64,000 nucleotides of DNA from Enteractinococcus helveticum (lineage in GTDB: Bacteria > Actinomycetota > Actinomycetes > Actinomycetales > Micrococcaceae). The stretch lies in contig NZ_LXEY01000020.1 of NCBI RefSeq assembly GCF_001657475.1, positions 62,001-126,000 of the forward strand. The letters run 5' to 3'. This document shows, piece after piece, positions 11,315 through 20,741 of the stretch. How positions within the stretch are numbered: the stretch's first letter is position 1; the number at the start of each line of letters is the position of its first letter. Made by a program: the position numbers and the translations under genes. The notes under the pieces are model-generated. The model did not search any database. It was not told the DNA's origin and saw only the letters and a program-made list of their open reading frames with translations.

Positions 11315-11353
11315 GTCCGGGCCCACCACTACACTAAGTGGTTGGGCCCGGAC
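11315..11353 (+). other. GC-rich hairpin between glyA and folD
   Basis: Arms GTCCGGGCCCA and TGGGCCCGGAC plus inner CCACT/AGTGG give a stem of about 16 bp with one bulge and a short loop. No T-run follows, so it may be a processing or attenuation element rather than a full terminator. It lies about 48 bp ahead of the folD start. Confidence 0.6.
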
Positions 11354-11400
11354 GCGGGTTAACGTTGAAAGTCGAACCAACTAGACAAGGACGTCGCTCC

Positions 11401-12288
11401 ATGATGACTGCGTTGAAACTAGATGGCCGCGCCACTGCGGCCGCCATGAAAGAAGATCTCGCCGAACGAGTTGCCAAACTCAAAGAACAGGGCATCACCC
11501 CCGGGCTTGGGACCGTCCTGGTGGGTGCTGACCCAGCCTCGCAATCCTATGTTGGCGCCAAAATCCGTGACATGGAAGAAGTCGGCATCAACTCGTTGCA
11601 CCGCGAGCTTCCCGAATCAGCGACCCAAGAAGAAGTCTTGGACGTCATCAACGAGCTGAACAATAACCCGGAATGCACCGGCTACATTGTGCAGTTGCCC
11701 CTGCCAAAACAGATCGACACCGATAAGGTGCTGGAGGCCATTGATCCAGGCAAGGACGCCGATGGTCTGCACCCATTGAACCTTGGCCGGTTGGTAGCAA
11801 ACGCCGGTGGCGAGATTACCTGGCCGCTGCCCTGTACTCCAAAGGGTTGCCTGACGCTGCTGCGTCGCTACGACATCGACACCAAGGGCAAGACCGTGCT
11901 GGTCATTGGTCGCGGTATCACCATCGGCCGTCCAGCGACCTTGCTGTTCACCCGTCGTGACGTCAACGCCACCGTGATCGCCGCCCACACCGGCACCACA
12001 AACATGGATGAGCTGATCGGCCAGGCCGACATCATCATCGCCGCCGCCGGCAATCCCGGCATGGTCACCAAAGACAAGGTCAAAGAAGGCGTCGTGATTC
12101 TCGACGTCGGTGTGAGCCGTGAAACCACCGACGACGGCAAAACCCGCATTGTTGGCGACGTTGCCAAGGATGTGGCAGAGGTCGCCTCGGCCATGTCGCC
12201 AAACCCAGGTGGCGTGGGTCCGATGACCCGCGTGGAACTGGTGGCCAATGTCGTCGAAATTGCTGAACTTAACGCCGCAAAAGCCTAA
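11401..12288 (+). CDS. folD: Methylene-THF dehydrogenase / methenyl-THF cyclohydrolase
   Basis: 295 residues. Bifunctional enzyme oxidising 5,10-methylene-THF to methenyl-THF and hydrolysing it to 10-formyl-THF. The active-site Tyr/Lys region is [30 protein letters not shown] and the Rossmann-like [14 protein letters not shown] are also present; most relatives have GRSxxVGxP in the last motif, so the cofactor loop is slightly atypical. C-terminal [20 protein letters not shown] is conserved. The start at 11401 (or the adjacent ATG at 11404) is favoured over an upstream one that would overlap the glyA-folD hairpin. Confidence 0.96.
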   Translation: MMTALKLDGRATAAAMKEDLAERVAKLKEQGITPGLGTVLVGADPASQSYVGAKIRDMEEVGINSLHRELPESATQEEVLDVINELNNNPECTGYIVQLPLPKQIDTDKVLEAIDPGKDADGLHPLNLGRLVANAGGEITWPLPCTPKGCLTLLRRYDIDTKGKTVLVIGRGITIGRPATLLFTRRDVNATVIAAHTGTTNMDELIGQADIIIAAAGNPGMVTKDKVKEGVVILDVGVSRETTDDGKTRIVGDVAKDVAEVASAMSPNPGGVGPMTRVELVANVVEIAELNAAKA

Positions 12289-12314
12289 AACCTTTCCGTA
12301 ACGCAGCAGTATTT

Positions 12315-12354
12315 ATAATCCCTCGGCCGGTCATCTGACGGGTCGAGGGATTAT
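12315..12354 (+). terminator. Hairpin after folD (possible terminator)
   Basis: Perfect 11-bp inverted repeat ATAATCCCTCG/CGAGGGATTAT with an 18-nt loop. The T-tract is weak (TTATGGTGTT), so efficiency is uncertain. Confidence 0.6.
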
Positions 12355-12425
12355 GGTGTTAGCGTACGGGATAATGTCGGTGACCAATTGGGCACCGCCT
12401 TGCAAAATGCGAGATACTGGAAAAC

Positions 12426-12953
12426 ATGCAGTCCATCGAATCTTCAACACACCGCCGCGGTCTTCGACTTTCCAATGTCGTGCTGCTGGTGGTCGTTATC
12501 GCCTTTATCGTGGCCGTCATCTTTGCGGCAAACCAGAATGACATCATCGGATGGATGATCGTGGCCATCGCTGGTGGCTGGTTAATCCTGTCCTTGGTCT
12601 CGCTGATCATGGTGTCTCGTGGGGCACGAGCAGTACAAAAAACCGCTCGAGAGTTTAACTCCAATATTGCTGCTGCCACGGCCGGTGGAACTGTCGTAGA
12701 TGCCACCGATCCGATGCGTGATACCAAGGTTGATCACTCGCTGAAAATCGTTGAAGTTCAAAAACGCGTGATCTCCGAGGAACTGGCCAAAGGCATTGAC
12801 CAAGCAGATTTTGAAATGATCGATCGGGCGCTGGATACCATTGAGATGACCGCACATAATGCCCGTGACATGATCAACCCGGACCGTAACCAAAAATCCA
12901 AACCGGATTCTGACAACGGTTCCGACACCATCACTGGCGAAGTCATCAACTAG
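12426..12953 (+). CDS. Small membrane protein with two N-terminal helices, unknown function
   Basis: 175 residues, family not recognised. Two hydrophobic segments (about 17-36, LSNVVLLVVVIAFIVAVIFA, and about 40-62, IIGWMIVAIAGGWLILSLV) are followed by a hydrophilic, mostly helical cytoplasmic tail of about 110 residues. The tail includes KIVEVQKRVISEELAKGI and DFEMIDRALDTIEMT. The acidic C-terminus is probably disordered. The stop lies 8 bp before the exonuclease gene, so the two are likely co-transcribed, with trpS next. Confidence 0.75.
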   Translation: MQSIESSTHRRGLRLSNVVLLVVVIAFIVAVIFAANQNDIIGWMIVAIAGGWLILSLVSLIMVSRGARAVQKTAREFNSNIAAATAGGTVVDATDPMRDTKVDHSLKIVEVQKRVISEELAKGIDQADFEMIDRALDTIEMTAHNARDMINPDRNQKSKPDSDNGSDTITGEVIN

Positions 12954-12961
12954 AAAGAATT

Positions 12962-13816
12962 ATGCACTCTAACGCTGCTGATCCAAAGGCTGACAATACT
13001 CTTCGGGTAGCAACCGTGAATATCAACGGTATTCGTGCTGCCCACAAACGCGACATGGCCACCTGGTTTGCCGGTCGCAACATTGACATCATCACCCTGC
13101 AGGAAGTCCGAGCTCCAGGCGACATCCTGGCAAAACTGCTGGGAGAGATCGTGGGGGATGAATGGGAAACGCTCTACATCCACGCCGATGAAGCCCAAGC
13201 CAAAGGCCGTGCCGGGGTTGCTATCGCGTCTCGATATAAGCCATTAGAAACCCGAACCGGACTTGCCGATGGCATTAACGACTCAGGTCGCTGGGTCGAA
13301 GCCGACTTCACCACGCCCGATGGTTCGAAGCTCTCTGTGGCCAGTGCCTATGTGCACTCCGGTGAAGTCGATACGCCAAAGCAGGACGATAAATATGAGT
13401 TCCTGGACGCGATGGTTGACTACCTGCCAGCCATGCAGGACCGCAACCCACACTCGGTCATCACAGGGGACTTGAACGTGGGACACACCGAACTTGATAT
13501 CAAAAACTGGAAGGGCAACGTCAAAAACTCAGGCTTCCTCCCAGCAGAGCGAGCCTATTTTGACAAGTTCTTCTCCGGAGACGACCTGAACTGGGTTGAT
13601 GTTGGCCGCACCGTTGCCGGTAACGTTCCTGGCCCGTACACCTGGTGGTCCTACCGAGGCAAGGCGTTCGATAACGATGCCGGTTGGCGCATCGACTATC
13701 ACATGGCCACCCCACCACTGGCTGACAAAGTCACCAAAGCCGTGGTCGACCGTGCGCCATCCTATGACCGCCGCTTCTCAGACCACTCACCCGTTGTGGT
13801 CGATTACCAGTTCTAG
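12962..13816 (+). CDS. xth: Exodeoxyribonuclease III family (AP endonuclease)
   Basis: 284 residues of the endonuclease/exonuclease/phosphatase fold. It cleaves DNA 5' to abasic sites in base-excision repair. Motifs are VATVNINGIRAA (N-terminal Asn), IITLQEVRA (metal-binding Glu), VITGDLNVGHTELDIKN (Asp and Asn) and SDHSPVVVDY (catalytic Asp-His). Length is normal for ExoA/XthA proteins. AGAAAG precedes the ATG at 12962. It sits between a small membrane protein and trpS with very short gaps, suggesting one transcript. Confidence 0.92.
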   Translation: MHSNAADPKADNTLRVATVNINGIRAAHKRDMATWFAGRNIDIITLQEVRAPGDILAKLLGEIVGDEWETLYIHADEAQAKGRAGVAIASRYKPLETRTGLADGINDSGRWVEADFTTPDGSKLSVASAYVHSGEVDTPKQDDKYEFLDAMVDYLPAMQDRNPHSVITGDLNVGHTELDIKNWKGNVKNSGFLPAERAYFDKFFSGDDLNWVDVGRTVAGNVPGPYTWWSYRGKAFDNDAGWRIDYHMATPPLADKVTKAVVDRAPSYDRRFSDHSPVVVDYQF

Positions 13817-13828
13817 AAAGGCTCGCAC

Positions 13829-14911
13829 GTGTCCACTAGCCAACCCACACCGGCCGATATCCTTGCAACCGATCTGACCAAGACCGCTCACCTGACCTCG
13901 GCCGCGGCACACCCCCGTGTGCTATCCGGGATGCAACCATCAGCGGACTCGCTGCACTTGGGCAACTACCTGGGCGCTTTGGTCAACTGGGTCAAAGTGC
14001 AAGAGGACTTTGAAGCGTTCTACTTCATCCCAGATTTGCACGCCATCACGGTGCCACAGGATCCTGCGGATTTGACCAAACGCACCCGGGTTGCTGCGGC
14101 CCAGTACATCGCCGCAGGTATCGATCCGCAGCGCTCGACGTTGTTCGTGCAGTCGCACATTCCAGAACATACCCAGCTGACTTGGATTCTGACCTGCATA
14201 ACCGGCATGGGCGAAGCATCGCGGATGACGCAGTTCAAAGATAAGTCCGCACGCGAGGGCGTGGATGCCTCCGGAGTCGGACTCTTTACCTATCCAATGC
14301 TGATGGCCGCTGACATCCTGCTGTACCAGCCTCACGGTGTACCGGTAGGCGATGACCAGCGTCAGCACATCGAATTAACGCGTACCTTGGCGCAGCGCTT
14401 CAACCACCGCTATGGCGAAACATTTGTGGTGCCCGTTGGGTTCTACCCAGAGACCGGTGCCCGGATCTATGACCTGCAGGAACCTACCGCCAAAATGTCG
14501 AAATCGGCACAGTCGCCAAACGGTCTGATCAACATTCTGGACGATCCGAAGGTGACAGCCAAGCGCATCAAATCGGCAGTCACCGACGCGGGCACTGAAA
14601 TCCACTACGACCGCCAAAATAAGCCAGGCGTATCGAACCTGCTGGATATCTATGCTGCCGTAACCGATCGGAGTGTCGACGATCTTGTGACAGCCTACGA
14701 GGGCAAAATGTATGGTCACCTGAAGGTTGACCTGGCTGAGGCCGTGACGGAACGGTTGGCACCGATTCGTACTCGCGCACTCGAATTGCTAGATGATCCG
14801 GCGGAGCTGGATCGGATCTTGGCACTTGGTGCTGAAAAGGCCCGCAGCGTAGCTGCGCCTGTTCTTGACGACGTGTACAAGAAGAGTGGTTTTCTTCCCC
14901 TCGCTCGATAA
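13829..14911 (+). CDS. trpS: Tryptophanyl-tRNA synthetase
   Basis: 360 residues. Class Ic aminoacyl-tRNA synthetase charging tRNA-Trp. The HIGH-like motif is HLGNYLGAL after SGMQPSAD, and the KMSKS loop is [28 protein letters not shown] is the conserved catalytic-fold region. It starts with GTG at 13829 with AGAAAGG 9 nt upstream and 12 bp after the exonuclease stop. The N-terminal extension of about 25 residues before the Rossmann fold is slightly long but usual for actinobacteria. A bidirectional terminator follows. Confidence 0.96.
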   Translation: MSTSQPTPADILATDLTKTAHLTSAAAHPRVLSGMQPSADSLHLGNYLGALVNWVKVQEDFEAFYFIPDLHAITVPQDPADLTKRTRVAAAQYIAAGIDPQRSTLFVQSHIPEHTQLTWILTCITGMGEASRMTQFKDKSAREGVDASGVGLFTYPMLMAADILLYQPHGVPVGDDQRQHIELTRTLAQRFNHRYGETFVVPVGFYPETGARIYDLQEPTAKMSKSAQSPNGLINILDDPKVTAKRIKSAVTDAGTEIHYDRQNKPGVSNLLDIYAAVTDRSVDDLVTAYEGKMYGHLKVDLAEAVTERLAPIRTRALELLDDPAELDRILALGAEKARSVAAPVLDDVYKKSGFLPLAR

Positions 14912-14927
14912 TCGCTGTTATAGCTAC

Positions 14928-14971
14928 AAAAAGCACGGTAACGGGGCCCTTGGGTCTGTTACCGTGCTTTT
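14928..14971. terminator. Bidirectional terminator between trpS and the DUF4389 gene
   Basis: Stem AAAAGCACGGTAAC/GTTACCGTGCTTTT with a 15-nt loop, A-rich on one flank and T-rich on the other. It can serve both convergent genes. Confidence 0.88.
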
Positions 14972-15001
14972 GCGTTTCAGCTATCGGTTAGCGGAAGGGA
15001 A

Positions 15002-16549
15002 TTAATCGGGGTTCGGATCTGAGGCCGAAGACGATGCAGGTTCTTCATATATCGGCTCGGCGGGCCCTTGATCTAGGCGGAACGGCGGGTATTCGTCACG
15101 CAAAAGCAATACGTATGTTGATACTCGGTATGCCCACCGATTAATTCCCATGATCAGGGCAAATAGCCCCGTGCGATATCTCGCAGTGAACAGCAGCACC
15201 ACTGCGGCAATGAGTACTAATACGCCGAGTAATGATGGTGCGCCGGTGGAAGTTCTTACCCAAGTATTCATATCAGATGACATAACCCAGGTCGCGCCCA
15301 TGCCCCCGGTTGTCAGGATGCCTACGATGATCAGGTGTGGAATGGCCAACAACCACCATTTGACCAATACTAAACCTCTAGATAGCCGCTCTGGGTACAG
15401 TACATCGAAGTCCGCTGGGTAATCTGTGGAAGCCAGGGTGAAAGGCGGATAGCGATCAGTACTGAGTGCCGAGTATGAATAGAAACCCACTCGCCAAGTC
15501 CAGCGGAGTACCCCGACACTGAAGGCAAACCAAGATCTCGGGTAACGCGCTGTAAATAGGATAGCGATTCCAGAGGCGATGGTTGTGAATACCAGCGTGA
15601 ATCCCAACAAGGCCAAAAGGAAATAATGCGGGATTGCTAAGAGCCATTTGACCAACCATAACCACCGCGACAACGGTTGATCGAGTCGACCTGTGAGACG
15701 CGCAGGGTAGATCGTGGACTCAGACATGTTTCCAGGCAGTCCGGCGCTTCGAGCGGTGTCGATGGAACGTCCTAATCCTGCGGCCCCGAGCAACATCAGT
15801 ACGATCCCCAACGCCAGAGCCAGTAATCCCGTGAGCAGTATGCCTGTACCGACAGATCCGATAACGTCCACGGCCAAATCTGAACGTACTCCTGCCTGAA
15901 CATCCACCCACACAGGTCTGGACGTATCGGCGTTCATGATGACCATCGACCATTGGCCAGATTCGAGGTCCCAAGCGACTTCCTGAGTTCCTGGACCAGA
16001 TACTGACTGAGTCCAGAACGTTTGTTCGGCTGGATCTGATGGCGCACTGGTTCCCGGTGTAACAGCTTTCCCAGGAGTACCGGACCACGGGGAGGAACCT
16101 TTGTCGTATCCGAAAGAGGGCGCTGATATGTTGCCCAGGTGAGAATATGGGACGTCTTGCAGGTAGGTTGCGACATCTGAGGACGGCCCGATTCCGATGA
16201 AGATTTCTTGATCGGGCACACTAGAGGTAGCTTTGACCTGCACGCTGGCTACTTCTCCAGGCTGAGAAAACTGCGGGCCAGAGAATTCCGTAATGTCTAC
16301 TGTGATGGACTGACTTACTAAAGCGTATCCGGTCGTTTGTATCTCTTCTGTTTCAAATATCAGGTATTGTCCATCGCGCTGCGCCGCATCGACCGTCATG
16401 GCGGTGACCCCTATGGCGGACAGGACGAGTCCGATCAATGCGGCGAAGACTCCAAGGACCAACATGACCCAGTGACCGGGTTTCATCCGGGCCGGCTCCT
16501 GGGGATACGTAGACGGCGTGGAGGTGGGCGGACTGTCGAATGTTGACAT
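15002..16549 (-). CDS. DUF4389 domain-containing membrane protein
   Basis: 515 residues. A cytoplasmic Pro/Thr-rich N-terminus is followed by a first membrane helix (about 27-50) and an extracytoplasmic domain of about 190 residues (VTEF/ITVDITEFSGPQFSQPG region). A second helix (about 238-260) leads into two tandem DUF4389 units (LSRWLWLVKWLLAIPHYF...DRYPPFTL and LSRGLVLVKWWLLAIPHL...DEYPPFRL), each with two helices. Function is unknown; such proteins are common in Actinobacteria. The gene stands alone between the trpS terminator and a gene-poor gap. Confidence 0.85.
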   Translation of the reverse strand: MSTFDSPPTSTPSTYPQEPARMKPGHWVMLVLGVFAALIGLVLSAIGVTAMTVDAAQRDGQYLIFETEEIQTTGYALVSQSITVDITEFSGPQFSQPGEVASVQVKATSSVPDQEIFIGIGPSSDVATYLQDVPYSHLGNISAPSFGYDKGSSPWSGTPGKAVTPGTSAPSDPAEQTFWTQSVSGPGTQEVAWDLESGQWSMVIMNADTSRPVWVDVQAGVRSDLAVDVIGSVGTGILLTGLLALALGIVLMLLGAAGLGRSIDTARSAGLPGNMSESTIYPARLTGRLDQPLSRWLWLVKWLLAIPHYFLLALLGFTLVFTTIASGIAILFTARYPRSWFAFSVGVLRWTWRVGFYSYSALSTDRYPPFTLASTDYPADFDVLYPERLSRGLVLVKWWLLAIPHLIIVGILTTGGMGATWVMSSDMNTWVRTSTGAPSLLGVLVLIAAVVLLFTARYRTGLFALIMGINRWAYRVSTYVLLLRDEYPPFRLDQGPAEPIYEEPASSSASDPNPD

Positions 16550-17417
16550 GGCACATTCCTCTCAACGTACAACCATGAGGAAACGGAGATGAGTCCACTG
16601 CCGAGTGATTCTGAAGCCGACTATGTCGTTATACCAGCCAGTCTCAACCACCTGCGAGGATAAACTATCGTCAGAAACATGTTGCTGAGCATATCCGCTC
16701 GTTATGTGTTGCGATTTCGAAATTGGGCACGCGGTTTTGACCGAATATTTTGGGAACGCCCGTCTGGCTGGATGTATACGACGGCGTGAACTTATCAGTC
16801 AGTCTGGCGCACTTCTCTGCGCACTGCCCTGTTCGTGTGCTTGGAATATGTCCTTTCAGTGTTGTCTAATATGTCTCGCGAGGGCAATAACTACCTCGTC
16901 ACGTGCTCCATGTTCATGGTGCCTTCATTATCTGAAGCGTTCATCCCAGGGTCAAGGCATGTCACCCACCTACCGACAATCTCGGCTCACCGTGCCTAGC
17001 TGGTTTGGGCTTCAGCGAACTCTAGAAAGCGATGGTACTTTTCCTAGTTGTTGCGCATGATTACGTTCCAGGGAGTCAGAACGCATTCGAGACACTCCCG
17101 ACAGAGCGCTTGAAACTCGTCGTAATCTAGACTCGACTAGGCCAATTACCGCTGTCTACTGAATTCATTGTGTGAACAATATAAAGAGCATCAGCAGCAA
17201 GGCATCACGTTCTCGCCTTTCTAATAGCAGAGATCTCGGACGAATGACTGATCTTGTCTCGATCTTCGTCAACCTCGAGACGAGCTGAGTATCCTGCTCC
17301 CGGTCTAGAAATCAGACCAAGGTCGTAATGAAAAATCAGCCGCGCAGTGGAAGTAACTGGGGCTATCTTTTGGCAGAGTACTGAATAGTTGTAAAAACTG
17401 CCATTATAAGGACTATC
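16550..17417. other. Gene-poor interval of about 870 bp
   Basis: No convincing gene on either strand. The longest frame (about 118 codons near 16704-17060) is rich in Cys, Ser and Arg, lacks a ribosome binding site and resembles no family, so it is treated as noise. Base composition is lower in GC and less codon-structured than the neighbours. The last about 60 bp should hold the promoter of the downstream ABC transporter (AT-rich TTGTAAAAACTGCCATTATAAG before the GTG), but no clear -35/-10 pair could be fixed. Confidence 0.5.
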
Positions 17418-18128
17418 GTGACCTCTTCCACTCTTGAAAGCCCACCGCTGTTAGAAACAGAAAACTTGGTGCGGGTATTTGGCGCCGGTGAAAACCGCGT
17501 CGCAGCACTGCAAGGACTCACTTTTGAAATTCAACAAGGTGAGTCTGTAGCAATCATCGGAAAATCCGGTTCCGGTAAATCCACCCTGATGCACCTGCTA
17601 GCACTGCTTGATGAACCGACTTCTGGTGTCGTCGCGATTCGCGGTCAGGTCGTCTCAGATCTCAAACCTAAACAAATCGCTAAGGTACGTAATACCACCT
17701 TCGGATTTGTATTCCAACAATTCTTTCTCAACGCCCACGAAACCGTATTAGAAAACGCGACCCTGCCCTTGAAAATGGCCAAAGTACCCAAGGCGGAACG
17801 CCAACGGAAGGGCACCGAAATTCTAGAAAAGTTGGAAATGGGCGACAAACTCAAAGCCAAGGCCATCAATCTGTCTGGCGGGCAGCAACAGCGCGTCTCG
17901 ATAGCACGTGCGCTGATCAACTCTCCAGAAATCCTGTTTGCCGATGAGCCCACCGGCAACCTTGACTCAGAAACTTCCGCGATCGTAGAAGACATTTTGT
18001 TTGGTCTCAACGAACAAGGCCAGACCCTAATCGTTGTCACCCACGATGAAGATCTCGCCGCAAAATGCGCTCGACAGATCCGCATCCAAGACGGTCAGAT
18101 CATCGAAGATACCGGGGTGAAAGCATGA
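17418..18128 (+). CDS. ABC transporter ATP-binding protein, MacB/LolD type
   Basis: 236 residues, single nucleotide-binding domain. Walker A is IIGKSGSGKSTL, the signature LSGGQQQRVSIARAL, Walker B ILFADEPTGNLD, and the switch His is in VVTHDED. The GNLD form of Walker B is typical of the MacB/LolD/FtsE group that powers FtsX-fold permeases. The start is GTG at 17418 with AAGGA upstream. Its TGA overlaps the ATG of the permease gene (ATGA), so the two are translationally coupled. The exported substrate is unknown. Confidence 0.93.
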   Translation: MTSSTLESPPLLETENLVRVFGAGENRVAALQGLTFEIQQGESVAIIGKSGSGKSTLMHLLALLDEPTSGVVAIRGQVVSDLKPKQIAKVRNTTFGFVFQQFFLNAHETVLENATLPLKMAKVPKAERQRKGTEILEKLEMGDKLKAKAINLSGGQQQRVSIARALINSPEILFADEPTGNLDSETSAIVEDILFGLNEQGQTLIVVTHDEDLAAKCARQIRIQDGQIIEDTGVKA

Positions 18129-19426
18129 AACTCCGCGACATTTTTACCACCGCCTTAGCCAATACGATGCGCACAAAACTGCGCACGTTCTTGACCGTTA
18201 TCGCCGTCGTCATTGGTGCCTTTACGCTCACTATGACCTCCGGCATCGGGGCAGGCATCAATAAGTATATTGATGCCCAAGTTGATGCGATGGGTGATAC
18301 CAACCAGGTCTCAGTCATGCCTGCCCAAACCATGGATGCCAACGTGGGGCTAACCGCCGGCGAACCCCAAGAATATGATCCTGATGCCCAGGGAAGCGTC
18401 TCAGATTTCGGCATTCCATCGATGGACGAAGATGACATCGAGGAAATCGAACAAATTGAGAACGTCGAATTTGTCGACCCGGTGATTTTCGTTAATATTG
18501 AATACCTTGAGACTCCGGATGGCACACAATACACTGTGCCTTCGGCTGGATTTGCTTCAGAACAGAGCATGGTTGAATATGCTGCGGGTGGACCGGGGTC
18601 AAATGCCGAGGACGCCTATGAACTGGTCATCCCTACCTCATGGCTGTCGGCCTTTGATATTGACGATGTCGCCAACGCAGATGAGGTCATTGACCAAGAA
18701 GTCACTATTGCGGCTCAAGATCTGGAAGGCAATACGGAAACCATCGAAGCCAGCATTGTGGGAGTGGCCGAAGAAACGATCACCGGTGCAGGTGCGTCTC
18801 CGATCCCTTCCTCTGGTCTGACACAGCAGATTGCTGAGATCAACAACACCGCCGGTGGCACGACCATTCCGTTCACCTACATTCAGGCGACGGCCACGGT
18901 CAATGATCTGGCAGCTAATGAAGATCAGATCAAAGCAGATTTGGAAGAGATCGACATGATCGGTCAGACCGTTGAAGATCAGATGGGCTTCATTAGTGGA
19001 ATTATCGACGCGATCACCTGGGTGTTCAATGGTTTCGCACTTATCGCACTGTTGGCCGCAAGCTTTGGAATCGTCAACACCCTGTTGATTTCCGTACAGG
19101 AACGCACCCGCCAAATTGGCCTGTATAAGGCGCTGGGAATGACCAGCGGCAGAGTCTTTACGTTGTTTTCTACCGAAGCCATTGTGATTGGTCTACTCGG
19201 GTCAATTATCGGGATTGGATTAGGCAGCGTCGTTGGCATGGTGGGCAACGCACTGCTAATCAACGGACCGCTAGATTCGGTGCCTGGACTATCGTTGTAT
19301 GCAATAGAGCCGATGGCGCTGCTCGTCATTGCTTTGGTCATTATCGGTATCGCATTTCTAGCAGGGACACTGCCGGCACGACGAGCCGCAACCAAAGATC
19401 CGATTGAAGCCCTACGGTATGACTAG
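18125..19426 (+). CDS. ABC transporter permease, FtsX/MacB type
   Basis: 433 residues. N-terminal helix (about 20-43, TFLTVIAVVIGAFTLTMTSG), then an acidic extracytoplasmic domain of about 230 residues with many Asp/Glu (DEDDIEEIEQIENVEFVDP). Three C-terminal helices form the FtsX domain (GFALIALLAASFGIVNTL; IVIGLLGSIIGIGLGSVVGM; MALLVIALVIIGIAFL). PARRAATKDPIEALRYD is the usual ending. Such mechanotransmission transporters act in extrusion of peptides, lipids or drugs from the outer membrane leaflet. The start at 18125 is chosen for its 4-nt overlap with the ATPase; an upstream in-frame ATG lies within the ATPase gene. Confidence 0.92.
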   Translation: MKLRDIFTTALANTMRTKLRTFLTVIAVVIGAFTLTMTSGIGAGINKYIDAQVDAMGDTNQVSVMPAQTMDANVGLTAGEPQEYDPDAQGSVSDFGIPSMDEDDIEEIEQIENVEFVDPVIFVNIEYLETPDGTQYTVPSAGFASEQSMVEYAAGGPGSNAEDAYELVIPTSWLSAFDIDDVANADEVIDQEVTIAAQDLEGNTETIEASIVGVAEETITGAGASPIPSSGLTQQIAEINNTAGGTTIPFTYIQATATVNDLAANEDQIKADLEEIDMIGQTVEDQMGFISGIIDAITWVFNGFALIALLAASFGIVNTLLISVQERTRQIGLYKALGMTSGRVFTLFSTEAIVIGLLGSIIGIGLGSVVGMVGNALLINGPLDSVPGLSLYAIEPMALLVIALVIIGIAFLAGTLPARRAATKDPIEALRYD

Positions 19427-19468
19427 TATTCTGCGACCTGGAGTACTGCGAGATGATGAGGAATCCTG

Positions 19469-20029
19469 ATGACTGAAACACCAGAAAATAAATATGGAAC
19501 AACACCATATTCTGCCACCGATATGAGCAACATCGGTGACGAACCCCGCAGTGCTCGCTTGACCAAGAGCCTGGTCTGGGTGCTGATGATTCTGCACGTG
19601 CTAGCCGGTGTGATCGGTATCGTTGCAATGCAGGCCCAGGGCCCGGAGGCGTATTTGGAAGCGTATCTGCCGCCCAGTGAATTCCAATCCATGACCCCGG
19701 AGATGCTTGACACCGCATTTGGTGCCACATTGGTCATGGCCATCGTTCTGATAGCCATCAATGTGGTGCTATTTGTCATCGTCGGCCTGGGCCTGCGTGC
19801 CAATCGTAACTGGGCACGTTTCATGGGGTTGGTTCTAGCGATCCTGTTCCTGATCTCGTCTGCATACAGCCTGTTATTGGCCACAAATTATGGCGACCAA
19901 TCAGGCATGATGCTGTTTGGTACGATCGTCAACTGGATCATTGTCCTGGCAACGATTTGGTGGATCATCCAAGCCTTGGATAAACAGACCCACCGCTGGT
20001 TTGCCCTCCATAAGAGCCTTCAGGCCTAA
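19469..20029 (+). CDS. Four-helix membrane protein, unknown
   Basis: 186 residues with a soluble N-terminus of about 30 residues and four predicted helices (around 33-52, 87-110, 118-140 and 152-170). No known family recognised. The pattern NWARFMGLVLAIL in the third helix and the end HRWFALHK resemble NWARWIAVILAIL and HQWYGKK in the next membrane gene, so the two look like distant paralogues. It lies 42 bp after the ABC permease gene and may belong to the same operon. Confidence 0.75.
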   Translation: MTETPENKYGTTPYSATDMSNIGDEPRSARLTKSLVWVLMILHVLAGVIGIVAMQAQGPEAYLEAYLPPSEFQSMTPEMLDTAFGATLVMAIVLIAINVVLFVIVGLGLRANRNWARFMGLVLAILFLISSAYSLLLATNYGDQSGMMLFGTIVNWIIVLATIWWIIQALDKQTHRWFALHKSLQA

Positions 20030-20046
20030 CACCCTGAGAACCCTTG

Positions 20047-20081
20047 TTTCGAGCCGGTCAGCCAAGCTGATCGGCTCGAAA
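20047..20081 (+). terminator. Hairpin between two membrane-protein genes
   Basis: Near-perfect stem TTTCGAGCCG-g-TCAGC / GCTGA-t-CGGCTCGAAA with a 3-nt loop. No T-run follows (ATGTCTCTC), so partial termination or mRNA stabilisation is possible. Confidence 0.65.
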
Positions 20082-20185
20082 TGTCTCTCGGATACACCGG
20101 ACCGTGCAGGGGCTCGATACAGTGGACACCGGTGGCTTACTAGCTGGCCACATTGATAGGTACCCATTGAGAAAGTGACCTGTAG

Positions 20186-20662
20186 ATGGCAAAGGCAACC
20201 AACACGAAACCACGACAGGTCAAGAATTTTGGTCTCGCTTTTTTCTTTCTGGGCCTCATAGTCATTGCTGTCCAGCTCATCAACTACATCATTACGGTGA
20301 TGCCAGCAGCAGAAGATGCGGTCCTCGATGTCGGAGATGGCACCACTATTGCAGTGTCGTCGCTGAGTAGCTCCTATTTGACGCTGGTGATCATTGCCCT
20401 GTTGGTCTACGGCGGGACGTGGTTTGGCGTCATTCGATCCATGAATTGGGCTCGATGGATCGCTGTGATCCTGGCAATCCTAACGGCTGTACTAGCGGTG
20501 CAGAGCTTCGCTCAGGTTGTCGCTGCCGGTTTTTCCGACATGGTTGGTCTTGGGCTCAGTTTGGCCCAGTTGATTGCCGCCGGGTGGGTGCTAGCCTTGG
20601 CTTTCCGACAAGATGTTCACCAGTGGTACGGCAAAAAGACCCAATCACAGACGCAATCCTGA
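20186..20662 (+). CDS. Four-helix membrane protein, unknown (paralogue-like)
   Basis: 158 residues with four hydrophobic segments (about 14-35, 62-82, 88-110 and 120-142) and basic ends (MAKATNTKPRQVKNFG; HQWYGKKTQSQTQS). It shares the NWAR-hydrophobic motif and overall layout with the 186-residue membrane protein just upstream. No domain family recognised. It may start its own transcript, because a hairpin separates it from the upstream gene. Confidence 0.72.
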   Translation: MAKATNTKPRQVKNFGLAFFFLGLIVIAVQLINYIITVMPAAEDAVLDVGDGTTIAVSSLSSSYLTLVIIALLVYGGTWFGVIRSMNWARWIAVILAILTAVLAVQSFAQVVAAGFSDMVGLGLSLAQLIAAGWVLALAFRQDVHQWYGKKTQSQTQS

Positions 20663-20741
20663 ATCCAAATGGGCAAAAGTGAGCGCAGAATTTTGCGCAT
20701 ATTGCATTGACCGTCATGTCAGGACATTACAATGGGGCCTT

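Noticed and set aside
16704..17060. 118-codon frame in the gene-poor gap
   Set aside because: Atypical amino-acid makeup, no binding site and no recognisable family; counted as noise.
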